From Burkholderia sp. Bp9142 (GTDB lineage: Bacteria; Pseudomonadota; Gammaproteobacteria; Burkholderiales; Burkholderiaceae), in the NCBI RefSeq assembly GCF_003853415.1, contig NZ_QTPP01000022.1:59345-123344 (forward strand): a DNA stretch of 64,000 bases, given 5' to 3'. Made by a program: the position numbers and the translations under genes. Of the stretch, positions 1-7,656 are shown piece after piece; position 1 is the stretch's first letter, and each line of letters begins with the position of its first letter. The notes beneath the pieces are model-generated. The model did not search any database. It was given only the letters and a program-made list of their open reading frames with translations, and was not told the DNA's origin.

Positions 1-761
1 CGGGTGTCGGCAAGACCGAGCTGTGCAAGGCGCTGGCGTCGTTCCTGTTCGATTCGGAAGAGCACCTGATCCGCATCGACATGAGCGAGTTCATGGAGAA
101 GCACAGCGTCGCGCGGCTGATCGGCGCGCCGCCGGGCTATGTCGGTTATGAGGAAGGCGGCTACCTGACGGAGGCCGTGCGCCGCAAGCCGTACAGCGTG
201 ATCCTGCTCGACGAGATCGAGAAGGCGCATCCGGACGTGTTCAACGTGCTGCTGCAGGTGCTCGACGACGGTCGCATGACCGACGGGCAGGGGCGTACGG
301 TCGACTTCAAGAACACGGTGATCGTGATGACGTCGAACCTCGGCTCGCAGGTGATCCAGGCCCTGACGGGTTCGCCGCAGGAAGAGATCAAGGACGCCGT
401 GTGGCTCGAGGTGAAGCAGCACTTCCGTCCGGAATTCCTGAACCGGATCGACGACGTCGTCGTGTTCCACGCGCTCGATCGCAGCAACATCGAATCGATC
501 GCGAGGATCCAGCTCGCCCGCCTGCACGACCGGCTCGCGAAGCTCGACATGGCGCTCGACGTGTCGCCGGCGGCGCTCGAACAGATCGGGAAGGTCGGCT
601 ACGATCCGCTGTTCGGCGCGCGGCCGCTGAAGCGCGCGATCCAGCAGGAGATCGAGAACCCGGTCGCGAAGCTGATCCTCGCGGGCCGCTTCGGTCCGAA
701 GGACGTGATCCCGGTCGACGTCAACGACGGCAAGTTCGTGTTCGACCGCGTCGTGCACTGA
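1..761 (+). CDS. clpB: ATP-dependent disaggregase ClpB, C-terminal part (5' end outside window)
   Basis: Partial gene: 252 codons are visible, in the frame that starts at base 3. ClpB is the cytoplasmic hexameric AAA+ disaggregase that works with DnaK to rescue aggregated proteins. The visible part is the second ATPase domain and the C-terminal end. It opens inside the Walker A motif (GVGKTEL), then shows the pore-loop segment GYVGYEEGG, Walker B ([16 protein letters not shown]), the sensor-1 region ([10 protein letters not shown]), the RPEFLNRID motif and the small C-terminal domain ([14 protein letters not shown]). GYVGYEEGG and the ending favour ClpB over ClpA, which differs in its C-terminal region. 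The gene ends at a perfect hairpin terminator shared with the convergent gene. In E. coli clpB follows pgeF; here pgeF lies 60 kb away at the other end of the window. Confidence 0.96.
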   Translation, partial: GVGKTELCKALASFLFDSEEHLIRIDMSEFMEKHSVARLIGAPPGYVGYEEGGYLTEAVRRKPYSVILLDEIEKAHPDVFNVLLQVLDDGRMTDGQGRTVDFKNTVIVMTSNLGSQVIQALTGSPQEEIKDAVWLEVKQHFRPEFLNRIDDVVVFHALDRSNIESIARIQLARLHDRLAKLDMALDVSPAALEQIGKVGYDPLFGARPLKRAIQQEIENPVAKLILAGRFGPKDVIPVDVNDGKFVFDRVVH

Positions 762-808
762 TCGCCGGTGATCGGCCGCACGCCCGGTTCGCGCCGGGCG
801 CGCAAAAA

Positions 809-838
809 CAAACACCCCGCCTCAGAGCGGGGTGTTTG
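809..838. terminator. Bidirectional intrinsic terminator between clpB and the yidB-like gene
   Basis: A perfect 12-bp stem (CAAACACCCCGC, 809-820, paired with 827-838) closes a 6-base loop. It is preceded by an A-run (804-808), which becomes a U-run when read on the minus strand. It lies between convergent genes and can end both transcripts. Confidence 0.85.
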
Positions 839-891
839 CATAGGGAGCGGCCGAAACCGCTGCCGCGGCTGTCGGCCGGCGCTGTCCGGGC

Positions 892-1323
892 TCAGGCCTG
901 CTTGTTGCCGCCGAACATGCCGGCGAGCTGCGTGAGCGTGCCAAGCACGTTCGACGTGTCGACCTGGCCGCCGGCCGGCACTTCGCCGTTCGGCGTCGCG
1001 CCGTTGACGACGTGCGGCAGCACCTGTGCGAGGATCGACGATGCCTGGGACGGATCGATGCCGACCTTGCTCGCGAGCGCACCGACGATGTCGGAGCCGA
1101 GCACGTTCTGCAGCGTGTCGGCCGAGATCGGCTGGTTTTCGCCGGTGCCGACCCACGAGCCGATGATGTCGCCGGCGCCGCCGGCCTTGAACTTCTCGAT
1201 CAGCCCGTTCAGGCCACCCGGCTGGTTGTTGATGAATTCGAGCGCGGTCGTGATGAGTGCGCTTTGCGAGTTGCCGCCGGCCTGGCCGCCGATCAGACCG
1301 CCAACGATGTCGAGGAGACCCAT
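892..1323 (-). CDS. YidB-like DUF937 family protein
   Basis: A 143-residue small protein with no predicted signal peptide or membrane segment. The N-terminus MGLLDIVGGLIGGQ, the internal LEFINNQPGGLNGLIEKFKAGGAGDIIGSW region and the DTLQNVLG segment match the YidB/DUF937 family. Glycine-rich stretches alternate with amphipathic helices. The biochemical role of this family is not established. It stands alone, convergent to clpB and in the same direction as the helix-hairpin-helix gene (1412-2029) upstream, with about 90 bases between them. Family assignment is firm; function is unknown. Confidence 0.85.
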   Translation of the reverse strand: MGLLDIVGGLIGGQAGGNSQSALITTALEFINNQPGGLNGLIEKFKAGGAGDIIGSWVGTGENQPISADTLQNVLGSDIVGALASKVGIDPSQASSILAQVLPHVVNGATPNGEVPAGGQVDTSNVLGTLTQLAGMFGGNKQA

Positions 1324-1411
1324 GGTTCTTCACCTTCACTGAAAAGGGCGCCGCAACGACGGCGCCCGTTGATCGAATGCCGCGCGCACGCCGTCGCGCG
1401 CGCGGCGCACA

Positions 1412-2029
1412 TCAGGCGCCCGACGCCGCGGCGGCGGAGGCTGCCTTGTCCTTCTTGCTCTTCTTCTTCGAGCCCTTCGTCGCCTGCGTGGACGACGCTG
1501 CGGCCGGCGCGCTCGCGCCCGCGTCGGCGGATGCCGCCGCGGCTGAGGCCGCCTTGTCCTTCTTCGATGCGCGTTTGCTCTTCGCCGGCTTGGCTGCTGC
1601 TTCCGGTGCGCTCGCGGACGGCGCCGGTGCCGTCGCCGTCGTGCCGGCCGTCGCGGTCGTCGATGTCGAGGCGGTACCTGCCGACGTCGTGGCCGACGTG
1701 GTCGCCGACGTCGTCGCGGCCGGCTTCGACAGCTTCACGCCCTTCGGTGGCGTCGACGAGCCGCCGATCGTCAGGCCGTTTTCCTCGAGATGCCCGACCG
1801 ACTTGGTGCCGAGACCCTTCACGCGGTTCGCGAGATCGTCCGCGTCCTTGAACGGGCCGTTCTTGGTGCGTTCGTCGATGATCGCCTTCGACTTCACGGG
1901 CCCGAGCCCCTTCACCGATTCGAGCGCGGCCTGGTCGGCCGTATTGACTTCGACGGCCGCGGCGAGGCCGGCGGCGAGCGACAGCGACAGCGACAGCGCG
2001 ACGAACAGCATCAGCAGCTTCTTCAGCAT
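1412..2029 (-). CDS. Exported ComEA-like helix-hairpin-helix DNA-binding protein
   Basis: A 205-residue protein. The start at 2029 is chosen because a GGGAG ribosome site precedes it and a clear signal peptide follows (LLMLFVALSLSLSLAAG, ending near residue 25). Residues 26-85 form two helix-hairpin-helix motifs (VEVNTADQAALESVKGLGPV and the later KGLGTKSVGHL), as in the DNA receptor ComEA. The rest is low complexity: a Ser/Thr/Ala linker (105-145), then a lysine- and alanine-rich tail. In the tail KKDKAASAAAAS occurs twice (157-168 and 192-203). The protein probably binds DNA in the periplasm; a role in DNA uptake is inferred from the family only. A longer open frame upstream of 2029 lacks any signal and was not used. 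Confidence 0.85.
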   Translation of the reverse strand: MLKKLLMLFVALSLSLSLAAGLAAAVEVNTADQAALESVKGLGPVKSKAIIDERTKNGPFKDADDLANRVKGLGTKSVGHLEENGLTIGGSSTPPKGVKLSKPAATTSATTSATTSAGTASTSTTATAGTTATAPAPSASAPEAAAKPAKSKRASKKDKAASAAAASADAGASAPAAASSTQATKGSKKKSKKDKAASAAAASGA

Positions 2030-2327
2030 GGCAAAGGCTCCCTGGTTCTGACGGATGAATGGCTGTTGCAACGGACGGCGGGGTGAGGCCTGGCCGGGCG
2101 TCGCCGTTAAGCATAGGACAAATGCGTGCCCTTTTTGAGACAAGCTGACCGAATCTTGCTGAAGGCTTGCGTTGCTGTAAAGACGGAAAGCCGCGCCGGA
2201 CGACGGTTTTGACCATTCTTTACGGTGTCCGCGAAGGTGTGCGCGGCGGGGACTGCGGATTGTCGTACTTGGCGGTTCGACGATGCTTGACTTAGAGTGA
2301 ACTCTAACTCCTAACCTTGTTCCTGCC
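2030..2327. other. Divergent intergenic region between the HhH gene and the merR gene
   Basis: 298 bases, less GC-rich than its surroundings. It must hold the leader and promoter of the minus-strand helix-hairpin-helix gene and, at its right end, the MerR-type promoter described separately. No gene or strong hairpin was seen in 2060-2280. Confidence 0.6.
2287..2317 (+). promoter_or_regulatory. MerR-type promoter/operator with 19-bp spacer
   Basis: A -35 element TTGACT (2287-2292) and a -10 element TAACCT (2312-2317) are separated by 19 bases. This over-long spacer is typical of promoters activated by DNA distortion by MerR proteins. An inverted repeat TAGAGT-GA-ACTCTA (2293-2306) sits inside the spacer. 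Its position directly in front of merR indicates autoregulation of the merR-CMD pair. Confidence 0.8.
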
Positions 2328-2789
2328 ATGTCGAAAACCGTATCCAGACCTTCCGCCGCCGGTCCGCTGACGATCGGGCAAGTCGCCGAACTGACCGGCG
2401 TGTCGACGCATACGCTGCGGTATTACGAGCAGGCCGGCCTGCTGCGCGCGATTTCGCGCACGGCGGCCGGGCACCGGCTCTATGCGCCGGCCGACCTTGA
2501 CTGGCTTGCCTTCGTGATGCGCCTGAAGGCGACCGGCATGCCGATCGCGCAGATGCAGCAGTTCGCGGCGCTGCGTGCGGAGGGCGAGTCGACGTTCGGT
2601 GCGCGGCGGCGGTTGCTGGTCGCGCATCGCGACGCGGTGCGCGCGCATATCGCGGAGCTGCAGGCGAGCCTCAACGTGATCAGCGACAAGATCGAGAACT
2701 ATGAGGCACAGGAGCGGGATATGGCACGACGGGCAAAACCTTCTCACTCTCCATCGGAACAGGACGGACACAATGGAACGACTCGTTGA
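2328..2789 (+). CDS. MerR family transcriptional regulator
   Basis: A 153-residue cytoplasmic DNA-binding protein. An N-terminal winged helix (LTIGQVAELTGVSTHTLRYYEQAGLL, about residues 14-40) is followed by the second HTH wing (HRLYAPADLDWLAFVMRLKATGMPIAQM) and a dimerisation coiled coil near 85-130. The C-terminus has no conserved cysteines of the metal sensors, so the ligand is unlikely to be a metal; it resembles the AdhR/NmlR-like group. The gene overlaps the next one by 17 bases, so the two are co-translated. The promoter with the operator dyad in its spacer lies immediately upstream. Confidence 0.9.
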   Translation: MSKTVSRPSAAGPLTIGQVAELTGVSTHTLRYYEQAGLLRAISRTAAGHRLYAPADLDWLAFVMRLKATGMPIAQMQQFAALRAEGESTFGARRRLLVAHRDAVRAHIAELQASLNVISDKIENYEAQERDMARRAKPSHSPSEQDGHNGTTR

Positions 2790-3207
2790 AGACCGCTACA
2801 CCCGCGGCTGGAACAAACTGAAGGAAATCGACGGCGAAGTGGGTGAGCGCGTGATTGCGGCCCTCGCACCGATCGCGCCGGATTTCGGACGGCTGATCGT
2901 CGAGTTCAGCTTCGGCGACATCTACAGCCGGCCGCAACTCGACCTGAAAGCGCGCGAAATCGCGACGATCGCGGCGCTGGCCGCGCTCGGCAATGCGCAG
3001 CCGCAGCTGAAGGTGCATATCGAGGCCGCGCTGAACGTCGGCTGCACGCGCGACGAGATCGTCGAGGTCTTCATGCAGATGGCCGTATACGCGGGTTTCC
3101 CGGCCGCGCTCAACGCGCTGTTCGCCGCGCACGAGGTGTTCTCGCGGCGTGACGAAGGGGCCGGCAAGGCCGGAGCGGCGAGCGAAGCGGCTGGGCAGGC
3201 CTCGTGA
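2773..3207 (+). CDS. Carboxymuconolactone decarboxylase family protein
   Basis: A 144-residue protein of the CMD/AhpD-like family. The all-helical CMD domain spans about residues 30-125, with the typical block LDLKAREIATIAALAALGNAQ and the following INVGCTRDEIVEV-like segment (here ALNVGCTRDEIVEVFMQ). It has no CxxC pair, so it is closer to PcaC-type decarboxylases than to the peroxidase AhpD. The start at 2773 lies inside the 3' end of merR. A MerR regulator coupled to a CMD protein suggests a stress- or electrophile-inducible detoxification unit, which is inference. The C-terminal tail (from about residue 122) is Ala/Gly rich and probably disordered. Confidence 0.85.
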   Translation: MERLVEDRYTRGWNKLKEIDGEVGERVIAALAPIAPDFGRLIVEFSFGDIYSRPQLDLKAREIATIAALAALGNAQPQLKVHIEAALNVGCTRDEIVEVFMQMAVYAGFPAALNALFAAHEVFSRRDEGAGKAGAASEAAGQAS

Positions 3208-3231
3208 TGGAGCGGAGCGCGCGCCCACACG

Positions 3232-5163
3232 TTACGCCCGATGCGGCGCGACGATCCGGTGCTTCGCGATGCGCCGGTACAGCGTCGCGCGCGAGATGCC
3301 GAGCGCCTGCGCGGCCGCTTCGGGCCGCCAGCGATGCGCGGTGAGCGCCGCGACGATGCGGCCGCGTTCGTCGTCCGGCAGCGCGCCGGCCGGACCGGCA
3401 CCGAGCTGCGCGGCGAGATCGGCCGGCAGGTCGCGCATCGTCACGCGCGCGGTGTCGCACACCGCGCACGCATAACGCAGCACGTTGCGCAGCTGGCGCA
3501 CGTTGCCGGGCCACGGATACGCGGCGAGCTGCTCGGCGAGCGTCGCGTCGAGCGTGAGCACGTGGCCGGTCGCCTGCGCCTCTTCGGCGAACACCGCGGC
3601 GATCACGTCGCGCACGTCCGCGCGCCCGCGCAGCGGCGGCAGCTCGAACGTCGCGCCGCTCAGCCGGTAATACAGGTCCTCGCGGAACGTGCCGTCGGTC
3701 ACCATCTGGGCGAGATCGCGGTGTGTCGCGCAGATCACGTCGAGATCGACACGCACGGGCGTATCGCTGCCGAGCGGTACGAGCTCGCCGTCGGCGAGCA
3801 CGCGCAGCAGGCGCGTCTGTAGCGTGATCGGCATGTCGCCGATTTCGTCGAGGAACAGCGTGCCGCCGTCGGCGAGCGCGATCTTGCCGCGCGCGCCATG
3901 CTTGCGCGCACCGGTGAACGCGCCGGCCGCGTAGCCGAACAGTTCGCTTTCGATCAGGGCCTCGGGCAGCGCGCCGCAGTTGACCGCGACGAACGGCCGC
4001 GCGCGCCGCGCGCCGGCGTCGTGGATCGCGCGGGCGAACACCTCCTTGCCCGCGCCGGTTTCACCCAGCACGAGGATCGGCAGCCGCTTGCTCGCCACGC
4101 GCAGCGCGAGTTCGGCCTGCTGCACGACGCGCGCGTCGCTGCTGTTCAGGAACGGCGTCAGCGCGCCGACGTGACGCTGCGCGGTGCCGGGGCGGCGCGA
4201 TGCCGGGGCGGCCCGTGCCGTGCCGGTCTCGCGGCCGGCACGCCGTAGCGGCGCACGCAGTCGCGCATAGAGCGGGGCGCCGGTCGCGCGCAGTCGCAGC
4301 GCGACGATCGCATCGAGCCGTGCGGCGTCGCGCAGCGGCATCTCGGTCGCATCGAAGATCTCGTCGATATGGCGCGGTTCGCGTAGCGCCGGCAGCGCGT
4401 CGCGCGCCTGCCGGTTCGCGGCGACGATATTGCCGCATTCGTCGAACGCGATCAGCCATTCGGGCTGTGCCTCGACGTAGTGACGGTTCGGATGCCCGAA
4501 CAATATCCAGTGCTGCGCGGTGCTGTGCACGAAATAGCCGTCCTCGATCAGCGCTGCGCTCTGCCGCACGAGCTGGTACACGAGACGCTGGCTGTCGCGG
4601 CCGTCGGGCGACTGGACGGCCGACGCATCGAGCACGCCGATCAGTTCGCCGCCCGGCGAGAAGATCGGGGCCGCGCTGCAGGTGAGCGTGGTGAATGCCG
4701 CGCGGAAGTGGTCGGTCTTGTGCACGGTGATCGGCGCGAGATCGGTCAGCACGCTTGCCACGCCGCAGGTGCCTTCCTCGCTTTCCGACCAGCACGAGCC
4801 GATGTGCAGCCCCGCATGACGGAAGTCGGTGCGGCGCTCGCGGTCGATCCGGTAGTCGATCGTCACGCCGTGCGCGTCAGTCAGCATCACGCAATAGTCG
4901 GCGACGCGAATCATGTCGTGCAGGCGCGTGAGGCACTGGCCCGAGGCGCGCAGGAACGCCTCCTCCTTGTCGCGCACCTCCCGCAGCTCGGCCGCGGTCA
5001 GCACGCGCGGGCCGATCGACGACGCGGGGTCGAGCGCGTAGCGCTCGAGCGAGCGCTGCCACGACGACACGAGGCGCGCGGAGTCCGCCGGCGCGGGCAG
5101 GCGTCCGGCGAGCGCGCCGAGCACACGGTCGGCGTGCTGGGCCTGGGGGACGGCGTAGGGCAT
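3232..5163 (-). CDS. acoR: Sigma-54-dependent acetoin catabolism activator AcoR
   Basis: A 643-residue bacterial enhancer-binding protein, divergent from the aco operon. An N-terminal GAF-like sensor occupies about 70-215 and a PAS-like segment 225-300. The AAA+ domain has Walker A GETGAGKE (367-374), the sigma-54 contact loop GAFTGA (414-419), Walker B TLFLDEIGD (435-443) and the WPGNVRQLRN segment (551-560). A Fis-type helix-turn-helix (EAAAQALGISRATLYRRIAK, about 615-634) ends the protein. The start at 5163 gives the usual AcoR N-terminus; a much longer open frame upstream is only the antisense of acoX. It should bind the TGAGACG repeats at 5251-5442 and activate the sigma-54 promoter at 5550. 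Confidence 0.93.
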   Translation of the reverse strand: MPYAVPQAQHADRVLGALAGRLPAPADSARLVSSWQRSLERYALDPASSIGPRVLTAAELREVRDKEEAFLRASGQCLTRLHDMIRVADYCVMLTDAHGVTIDYRIDRERRTDFRHAGLHIGSCWSESEEGTCGVASVLTDLAPITVHKTDHFRAAFTTLTCSAAPIFSPGGELIGVLDASAVQSPDGRDSQRLVYQLVRQSAALIEDGYFVHSTAQHWILFGHPNRHYVEAQPEWLIAFDECGNIVAANRQARDALPALREPRHIDEIFDATEMPLRDAARLDAIVALRLRATGAPLYARLRAPLRRAGRETGTARAAPASRRPGTAQRHVGALTPFLNSSDARVVQQAELALRVASKRLPILVLGETGAGKEVFARAIHDAGARRARPFVAVNCGALPEALIESELFGYAAGAFTGARKHGARGKIALADGGTLFLDEIGDMPITLQTRLLRVLADGELVPLGSDTPVRVDLDVICATHRDLAQMVTDGTFREDLYYRLSGATFELPPLRGRADVRDVIAAVFAEEAQATGHVLTLDATLAEQLAAYPWPGNVRQLRNVLRYACAVCDTARVTMRDLPADLAAQLGAGPAGALPDDERGRIVAALTAHRWRPEAAAQALGISRATLYRRIAKHRIVAPHRA

Positions 5164-5250
5164 GGTCGGCTCCGGTTCCGTACGGCGGGAATGCGATGTT
5201 CTTGTAGCACATCCGCTTGCGCGGATCACATTGCATCGCAGCACGCGCGC

Positions 5251-5442
5251 GGCGTGAGACGTTCGTCTCAGCGGTATCTCAGCCGATCTCGCGCGGTTGA
5301 GACGCGGGGACATGCCACGCGCGACAGTGGTCCGGAGCACGGCGGTGCGCGTCGCGCCGCGATCCGCGTGGCTTGCCGGCGAAATCGCAACGCGGATGAA
5401 GGTGCCGAAACCGGTGCGCCGGGAGCGCGGCGGCGTGAGACG
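5251..5442. promoter_or_regulatory. Candidate AcoR enhancer sites (TGAGACG repeats)
   Basis: The clearest site is the inverted repeat TGAGAC-GTTC-GTCTCA (5255-5270). Further half-sites are ATCTCA (5276-5281), TGAGACG (5298-5304) and TGAGACG (5436-5442). The 11-mer GGCGTGAGACG occurs exactly at 5251-5261 and 5432-5442. The sites lie roughly 110-300 bases upstream of the sigma-54 promoter, the normal distance for enhancer-binding proteins. Assignment to AcoR is by position. Confidence 0.6.
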
Positions 5443-5549
5443 CACGGGCGGTTTCGCGCAGCGTCGGGCTGCCACGGCAGCAGGTGTCGATGACAGGCGT
5501 ACCCGCCGAGCCAGTCCGTACGCGGGTTTCGCGGTCGTTGCCCACACGG

Positions 5550-5565
5550 TGGCACGCGGCTTGCA
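5550..5565 (+). promoter_or_regulatory. Sigma-54 (RpoN) promoter of the aco operon
   Basis: TGGCACG-CGGC-TTGCA matches the -24/-12 consensus (TGGCACR, four bases, TTGCW) at every position, with GG at 5551-5552 and GC at 5563-5564. Transcription should start near 5576, about 110 bases before acoX. Confidence 0.88.
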
Positions 5566-5686
5566 GATGTCACGGGCAAGTCCGGCGCGGTCGCGTCGGC
5601 GACGACGATCCGCTGCCCTCGATGACGGCGGACGACACATGCGGGGCCGGTGCGCGAGCGCCGGTCCACTGGATGGAGACAAGCCC

Positions 5687-6745
5687 GTGACGACGCCCGT
5701 GACCGTCGGCGTGATCGCGAACCCCGCATCGGGGCGCGACATTCGCCGCCTGACGACACATGCATCCGTGTTCCCGACCGCGGAAAAGGCCAACATGGTC
5801 GTACGCCTGCTCGCCGGCCTCGGCGCGATGGGCGTCGAGCGCGTGCTGACCCTGCGCGACAAGACCGGCATCGCGACGCTGCTGATGCGTGCGCTCGAGA
5901 CGCATCGCGCGCTCGTGCCGCAGGAACGCTGGCCCGACGTCGAATTCGTCGACCTGCCGATCTCGGATACCGTCGCCGACACACAGGCGGGCGCCGCGTA
6001 CATGCACCGGATGGAAGTCGCGCTGATCGTCGTGCTCGGCGGCGACGGCACCCATCGCGCAGTCGCCGCGCATTGCGGCGCGACACCGCTCGTCGCGCTG
6101 TCCACCGGCACCAACAACGCGTTTCCCGAACATCGCGAGGCGACCGTCGCGGGCGTCGCGGCAGGACTCGCCGCGACCGGCGCCGTGCCGGCCGAGGTCG
6201 CGTTCATGCGCAACAAGCGGCTCGTCGTGCGCTGCGTGGCGGGGGCGAACGCGGGGCGCGAGGAGATTGCGCTCGTCGACGTGTGCGCGGTACGCCAGCG
6301 CTTCATCGGCGCGCGCGCGATCTCGGCGCCCGACGACATCGACACGCTCTACCTGACTTTCGCGGAACCGGACGGCATCGGCCTGTCCGCGCTCGGCGGC
6401 GCGTGGGCGCCGCTCGAGCGCAGCGCGCCGCACGGGCTCGCGATGCGCTTCGCCGCCGACGGCAGGACGGCCGGCACGCCGCTCGTCGCGCCGATCGCAC
6501 CCGGGCGCGTCGATCGTGTCGTGATGCGCAGCTGCGAGCGGCTCGAACCGGGTGCGTGGCAGACGATCCCGTTCGAGCACGGCACGCTCGCGTTCGACGG
6601 CGAGCGCGAGATCGAGGTCGCGCGCGGCGACCGCTACGAGATCGCGCTCGACTGGCACGGGCCGCTGACGGTCGATGTCGGCCGCACGCTCCGTTACGCG
6701 TCGTCGCGGCAGGTGTTGCGCGACGCCGGCGCGTGGCGCGGTTGA
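5687..6745 (+). CDS. acoX: Acetoin catabolism protein AcoX (NAD-kinase-like)
   Basis: A 352-residue protein. The GTG start at 5687 is chosen for the GGAGAC site 7 bases upstream and because the conserved VTVGVIANPASGRD opening follows at once. The N-terminal half has the ATP-NAD kinase fold signature: NPASGRDIR near residue 11, VVLGGDGTHRAVA near 115, and TNNAFP near 145. The middle and C-terminal parts are typical of the AcoX family. Its exact role in acetoin breakdown is not known; it is the first gene of the operon in Ralstonia-type aco clusters. About 60 bases separate it from the dehydrogenase gene. Confidence 0.88.
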   Translation: MTTPVTVGVIANPASGRDIRRLTTHASVFPTAEKANMVVRLLAGLGAMGVERVLTLRDKTGIATLLMRALETHRALVPQERWPDVEFVDLPISDTVADTQAGAAYMHRMEVALIVVLGGDGTHRAVAAHCGATPLVALSTGTNNAFPEHREATVAGVAAGLAATGAVPAEVAFMRNKRLVVRCVAGANAGREEIALVDVCAVRQRFIGARAISAPDDIDTLYLTFAEPDGIGLSALGGAWAPLERSAPHGLAMRFAADGRTAGTPLVAPIAPGRVDRVVMRSCERLEPGAWQTIPFEHGTLAFDGEREIEVARGDRYEIALDWHGPLTVDVGRTLRYASSRQVLRDAGAWRG

Positions 6746-6804
6746 GCCTCCGCTGTCCCGGACGGAATTTCGACATCCATAACGATCATCAAGGAGACAT
6801 CGCC

Positions 6805-7581
6805 ATGACAACCCCACTCGAAGGACAGGTCGCCATCGTGACCGGCGGCGCGCGCGGCATCGGCCGCGGCATTGCGCTGACGCTCGCCGGTGCGGGCGCG
6901 GACATCCTGCTGGCCGATCTGCTCGACGACGCACTCGACGCGACCGCCCGCGAAGTGCGCGCGCTCGGCCGCCGGGCGGCGGTCGCGAAGGTCGACGTCA
7001 CACGGGCCGCGCAGGTCGATGCGATGGTCGCGCAGGCACTCGCCGAACTGGGCCGGCTCGACATCCTCGTGAATTGCGCGGGCGTGATCAGCATTCATCC
7101 GGTCGAGGCGCTGACCGAGCGCGACTGGGATTTCGTGATGGACGTGAACGCGAAGGGCACGTTCCTCGGTTCTCGCGCGGCGCTCCCGCATCTGAAGGCG
7201 CAGGGGCGCGGCCGGATCATCAACGTCGCATCGATCGCCGGCAAGGAAGGGTTTCCGAATCTCGCCCACTACAGCGCATCGAAATTCGCGGTGGTCGGCT
7301 TCACGAACGCGCTCGCGAAGGAGCTCGCGCGCGACGGCGTGACCGTCAACGCGATCTGCCCGGGCATCGTGCGGACCTACATGTGGGACCGGCTGTCCGA
7401 CGAATGGAAGACCGGCGGCGAATCGGTCGAGCAATCGTGGCAGCGGCACCAGCTCACGCTGATTCCGCAGGGCCGCGCGCAGACGCCCGAGGACATGGGC
7501 CGGCTCGCGCTGTTCTTCGCGACGATGGACAACGTGACCGGCCAGGCCGTGAACGTCGACGGCGGCTTCACGTTCCATTGA
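6805..7581 (+). CDS. Short-chain dehydrogenase, probable acetoin/2,3-butanediol dehydrogenase
   Basis: A 258-residue classical SDR. The NAD(P)-binding TGGARGIG motif is at 13-20, NCAG at 90-93, and the catalytic residues are Ser143, Tyr156 and Lys160 (YSASK). The C-terminal NVDGGFTFH ending is usual for the family. Asp38 after the second beta strand favours NAD over NADP. Its place inside the aco operon suggests it oxidises 2,3-butanediol to acetoin, which AcoABC then cleaves; the substrate is inferred from context. A strong AAGGAG site precedes the ATG. Confidence 0.85.
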   Translation: MTTPLEGQVAIVTGGARGIGRGIALTLAGAGADILLADLLDDALDATAREVRALGRRAAVAKVDVTRAAQVDAMVAQALAELGRLDILVNCAGVISIHPVEALTERDWDFVMDVNAKGTFLGSRAALPHLKAQGRGRIINVASIAGKEGFPNLAHYSASKFAVVGFTNALAKELARDGVTVNAICPGIVRTYMWDRLSDEWKTGGESVEQSWQRHQLTLIPQGRAQTPEDMGRLALFFATMDNVTGQAVNVDGGFTFH

Positions 7582-7656
7582 CGGCGCAAGCCGTGCAATC
7601 CGTCGCCGCGGCGTTGCCGCGGCGGCATTCGCAGTCAGACCTACCAGGAGACACAC

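Larger units (their letters stand above)
5164..5686. promoter_or_regulatory. acoR-acoX divergent control region
   Basis: 523 bases without a gene. It contains the enhancer repeats (5251-5442), the sigma-54 promoter (5550-5565), and, next to acoR, a perfect inverted repeat ATCCGC-TTGC-GCGGAT (5211-5226) just upstream of a possible acoR -10 (TACAAG on the minus strand). The leader of acoX (about 5576-5686) shows nothing else distinctive. Confidence 0.7.

Noticed and set aside
5164..6345. Long upstream extension of the acoR reading frame on the minus strand
   Set aside because: It runs antisense through acoX; the conserved AcoR N-terminus and a ribosome site fit the start at 5163.
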